NCBI GenBank assembly: GCA_965200045.1
Contig: OZ241330.1
Location: forward strand, 186,001-250,000
Direction of reading: 5' to 3'
Source of the DNA: Bin25 sp026709415
Lineage (GTDB): Bacteria; Bacteroidota; Bacteroidia; Flavobacteriales; Flavobacteriaceae
Length of the DNA stretch: 64,000 nt
In this document: piece after piece, positions 61,481 to 64,000 of the stretch
Numbering within the stretch: position 1 is the stretch's first letter
Layout: every line of letters starts with the position of its first letter
Notes under the pieces: generated by a model
Database searches by the model: none
What the model was told of the DNA's origin: nothing
What the model saw: only the letters and a program-made list of their open reading frames with translations
Made by a program: the position numbers and the translations under genes

Positions 61481-64000
61481 CTATAAATTAACATTAACAC
61501 CAATGACTACTGATTTTGTCGGAGGAGTTCTTAAATTTAAAAACTCTGGATCCCATAACAAATCATCATCTTTTGTCCAAGTATACAAATTGACGCCCCT
61601 AACATAAATCTGTGCAGAACTAAAGCCAATCTTGTTAACCAATTCATTATTAAAAGCATAGGTCAACGTGACATCTCTCAAACGAATAAAATCAGCTTCA
61701 TACAAAAAACGATCATAGGTAGTCCAAGACTCGAATCCGTGTTGTATTTTCGGAACATCTGTGATATCACCTGGTTGTTGCCACCGATCCAATAATGCAT
61801 TGATTCCATTAAAGCTTTGGGTTGAATAGCGCGTAGATTCTCTTATGTATAGAGACCAAGGTTCATATTCTCCATGTCCGCCAGCATAATTTGCTTGAGC
61901 TGAAAGTGAAACATTTTTATAGCCAACATTTAAAAATAATGATGCCTGAAGTGTTGGATCAACGGTCATGTCTGAGACAATTCTGGGGGCTTGTGAGTAA
62001 ATATCTGTCGTTTCTGTTTTTTCTTCATTGGCCCAATAAAGCTTAACCCCTGTTTGCTCATCTACTCCAGCATAGGATCTCATATAATATTGATAAAGCG
62101 GTTCTCCTTCAACAATTCTGGTACTGCCACCTATAATTTCAATAGTCTCTCCACTTTCATCTTTCGCCAACTCAATGACTTCATTTTGAGCTGTGGAAAC
62201 AGTACCTCTCAACGTCAGAATCAGGTCGTTTTGTTTGATGATATCGCCCCCCAAAGTAAATTCAATGCCATTACCTTCAATGATACCAACATTTTGATTG
62301 CGACTATTAAAAGATGTCGTTCTAGAAAGAGGGACACTTTGCAATATGTCTGTAGCTCGTGCCGAAAAATAAATTAAATCACCATTGAATCTATTTCCAA
62401 ACATCTGAAAGCTTAATCCCAACTCTGTTACGGCTAACTTTTCCCAGGTTAAATCATCATTTCCAAAACCTGCGGGAAGAATTCCACCAGATCCGCCATA
62501 TGAAGAACCATATCCAACGGATGCTTGGTACGTATTCCTTCCGATTGCAGCATTACCAGTAAGACCATAATTCGCATATAATTTTAATCTGTCAATATAT
62601 CCCAAGTTTTGGATAAAGCTCTCTCTTTCTAAATTCCAAGCTAGTCCAAACCCATAAAAATCACCCCATCGCGTATCAGTTGGAAATCGAGAATCCGCTT
62701 CACGAGAATAGTTTAGGTTAGCAATATATTTCTCATCAAATGAATAGTTGGTTGATATTTTGTATGAAGCATTATATCCGTCCGAATAAATTCCGCCAAC
62801 TCCTGTTGGTTCAGCGGTCGAACTCAAATAATAGATACCATCCGTTGAAAACCCCTTACCTTCAGCTAATACAGAATTAAAACTAGAATCAATGAACTCT
62901 TGAATTCCTATAAACTTAAGATTATGTTTTTCAAAATTTATAGAATACGTCAATATGTTTTGGATTGTAAAATCGGCAAAATGATTTGCTGACAAAGAGG
63001 CAGTTCCTGCATCTCCAACAGCATCTGCATGTACTCTATTATTATACTGTCGATACCATGTCCGTCCGTGGTCAACAGATAAAACAGATTCTAAAACAAG
63101 ATTTTCTATTGGGGTTTGCCACTTAAATCTTTGAGCACTCGATATGTTGAAAAACTGATTTAAACTTATATCATTCTCTGCTAAATATAATGGATTGAAT
63201 AGGTTTGTATTTAAGTTATTGATATTATAGCTGCCATCTTCATTGAACGCGCGAGAAGTTGGTGGCATAAAATATTTCGCAGTTCTTGGACTCGAAAAAT
63301 AAGCTGAATCTTCAAGAAGACCATCTAATTCTATTATACTGAATCTATTGTTGGTAGAAAATGTCAGTTTGTCTGAAATTTTAAATTGAACGTTGAAAGT
63401 TCCATTGATCGATTCAAACTCAGAACCAACAACGGTCGCTTCATTTGATTGATAACCTACCGAAGCTCTAAAGTTGAGGGCTTCCGAACCACCCCTTGCA
63501 GATATATTGATATTTTGAGATGGAGCATTATCCACTGTAATTAAATCAGCCCAATCTTCGTTATACTCGCCTTGATCTGCCCAGTTTTTATACGTTAAGC
63601 CAAAAAATCTTGTGTTATCTAAATAAAATTGCTCAGCCCCTTCACGGTTAAAGCCATTTCTTTCTCCGTAAGTGTTAAATATTCCATCAAAAAACAACTC
63701 TCTACGTTCAGCAGCTGTTAGCATAACAGGCCCATCAATGGCATCATTTGACCAACCATAATTGGCATCAACATTGATAGCAATTTTTCCTTGTGCCGAC
63801 TTTTTGGTATTGATAACGATAACGCCACCTGAGCCTCGTGAACCATACTGGGCTGTGGCCGTGGCGTCTTTAAGCACGGTGATTGATTCGATATCGGTGG
63901 CATTCACTCCAGCTAGAGTACTTAAAGAGGAGGCTCCTCCTCCTAATCCTACATCACGAACATTGATTGGAACCCCATCGATGACATATAAAGGGGCATT
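61481..64000 (-). CDS. SusC/RagA TonB-dependent outer-membrane transporter (5' end missing)
   Basis: TonB-powered porin partner of SusD. The frame continues to the window edge (APLYVIDGVPINVRDVGLGG is in frame beyond 63907), so the gene is truncated at its 5' end. The plug-domain signature ESITVLKDATATAQYGSRGS followed by GGVIVINTKK is diagnostic. The remaining 800 residues form the beta-barrel, ending VVIGVNVNL with the typical alternating C-terminus. The N-terminal CarboxypepD-like domain, TonB box and signal lie outside. The pair should import an oligomer; upstream or downstream regulators are not visible. Confidence 0.95.
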   Translation of the reverse strand, partial: NAPLYVIDGVPINVRDVGLGGGASSLSTLAGVNATDIESITVLKDATATAQYGSRGSGGVIVINTKKSAQGKIAINVDANYGWSNDAIDGPVMLTAAERRELFFDGIFNTYGERNGFNREGAEQFYLDNTRFFGLTYKNWADQGEYNEDWADLITVDNAPSQNINISARGGSEALNFRASVGYQSNEATVVGSEFESINGTFNVQFKISDKLTFSTNNRFSIIELDGLLEDSAYFSSPRTAKYFMPPTSRAFNEDGSYNINNLNTNLFNPLYLAENDISLNQFFNISSAQRFKWQTPIENLVLESVLSVDHGRTWYRQYNNRVHADAVGDAGTASLSANHFADFTIQNILTYSINFEKHNLKFIGIQEFIDSSFNSVLAEGKGFSTDGIYYLSSTAEPTGVGGIYSDGYNASYKISTNYSFDEKYIANLNYSREADSRFPTDTRWGDFYGFGLAWNLERESFIQNLGYIDRLKLYANYGLTGNAAIGRNTYQASVGYGSSYGGSGGILPAGFGNDDLTWEKLAVTELGLSFQMFGNRFNGDLIYFSARATDILQSVPLSRTTSFNSRNQNVGIIEGNGIEFTLGGDIIKQNDLILTLRGTVSTAQNEVIELAKDESGETIEIIGGSTRIVEGEPLYQYYMRSYAGVDEQTGVKLYWANEEKTETTDIYSQAPRIVSDMTVDPTLQASLFLNVGYKNVSLSAQANYAGGHGEYEPWSLYIRESTRYSTQSFNGINALLDRWQQPGDITDVPKIQHGFESWTTYDRFLYEADFIRLRDVTLTYAFNNELVNKIGFSSAQIYVRGVNLYTWTKDDDLLWDPEFLNLRTPPTKSVVIGVNVNL

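Noticed and set aside
62054..62377. 107-codon plus-strand ORF inside susC
   Set aside because: Antisense to the SusC barrel region; no start signal or domain supports it.
1..64000. tRNA, rRNA, CRISPR arrays and intact insertion sequences
   Set aside because: I looked for cloverleaf-like blocks with CCA ends, rRNA sequence, regular spaced repeats and transposase motifs and found none that I could support.
60109..64000. SusC/SusD pair as part of the GH16 locus
   Set aside because: The two loci are 36 kb apart with core genes between, so no functional link can be drawn from position.

Overview
This window looks like chromosomal DNA from a marine-type flavobacterium (Bacteroidota, Flavobacteriaceae-like). 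The evidence is AT-rich sequence, TAnnTTTG promoter -7 boxes, starts without Shine-Dalgarno sites, a SusC/SusD pair, lipoproteins with relaxed lipoboxes, and gene neighbourhoods typical of that family (rsfS-ftsH-cdsA-psd; ddl / PASTA-rluD; DUF3108-M23-pgi; ribE / pdxA; DUF177-rpmF-fabH-accB-accC). I see no rRNA, tRNA or CRISPR.

Layout. 1-10.5 kb is housekeeping: phospholipid synthesis (psd, cdsA), ftsH, rsfS, birA, pyrE, a Nudix hydrolase, coaD, ddl, a PASTA protein, a pseudouridine synthase, yaaA, and an unlisted 32-codon gene for ribosomal protein THX. At 10.6-11.9 kb a gene-poor stretch ends in an osmC gene preceded by a cysteine-rich leader ORF and a strong terminator. 12-18 kb holds secreted-protein and peptidase genes, tatA and an O-methyltransferase. 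18-24 kb is a small polysaccharide locus: an SSS transporter and two tandem GH16 beta-glucanase-type enzymes. 24-30.5 kb has DUF3108, M23, pgi and recJ. 30.5-36 kb is an accessory patch with a single-chain restriction-modification enzyme and a Fic protein. 36-46.4 kb has alr, asd, a prolyl oligopeptidase, recA, and a GH109-like oxidoreductase / GHMP kinase / nucleotidyltransferase operon. 46.6-60 kb has ribE, pdxA and the fatty-acid block DUF177-rpmF-fabH-accB-accC. About 7.9 kb of accessory DNA sits between pdxA and DUF177: a sulfatase, an inverted-repeat-bounded restriction-modification cassette, an orphan AbiEi-type antitoxin, an ankyrin protein and catalase. 60-64 kb is a SusD/SusC pair cut by the window end.

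The strongest novel candidate is the 2.59-kb cassette at 50185-52772. Perfect 26-bp inverted repeats bound a nuclease-methylase-specificity enzyme whose reading frame is broken exactly at a run of nine G. One G fewer would give a continuous 758-residue protein, so it looks phase-variable and is OFF in this sequence. Its last codon overlaps a 46-residue gene of unknown function. Four more G/C runs of 9-13 bases lie between genes elsewhere in this AT-rich window.

Several gaps contain decayed coding remnants (near 1.9, 17.7, 28.4 and 37.4 kb). They suggest continuing gene loss around a stable core.
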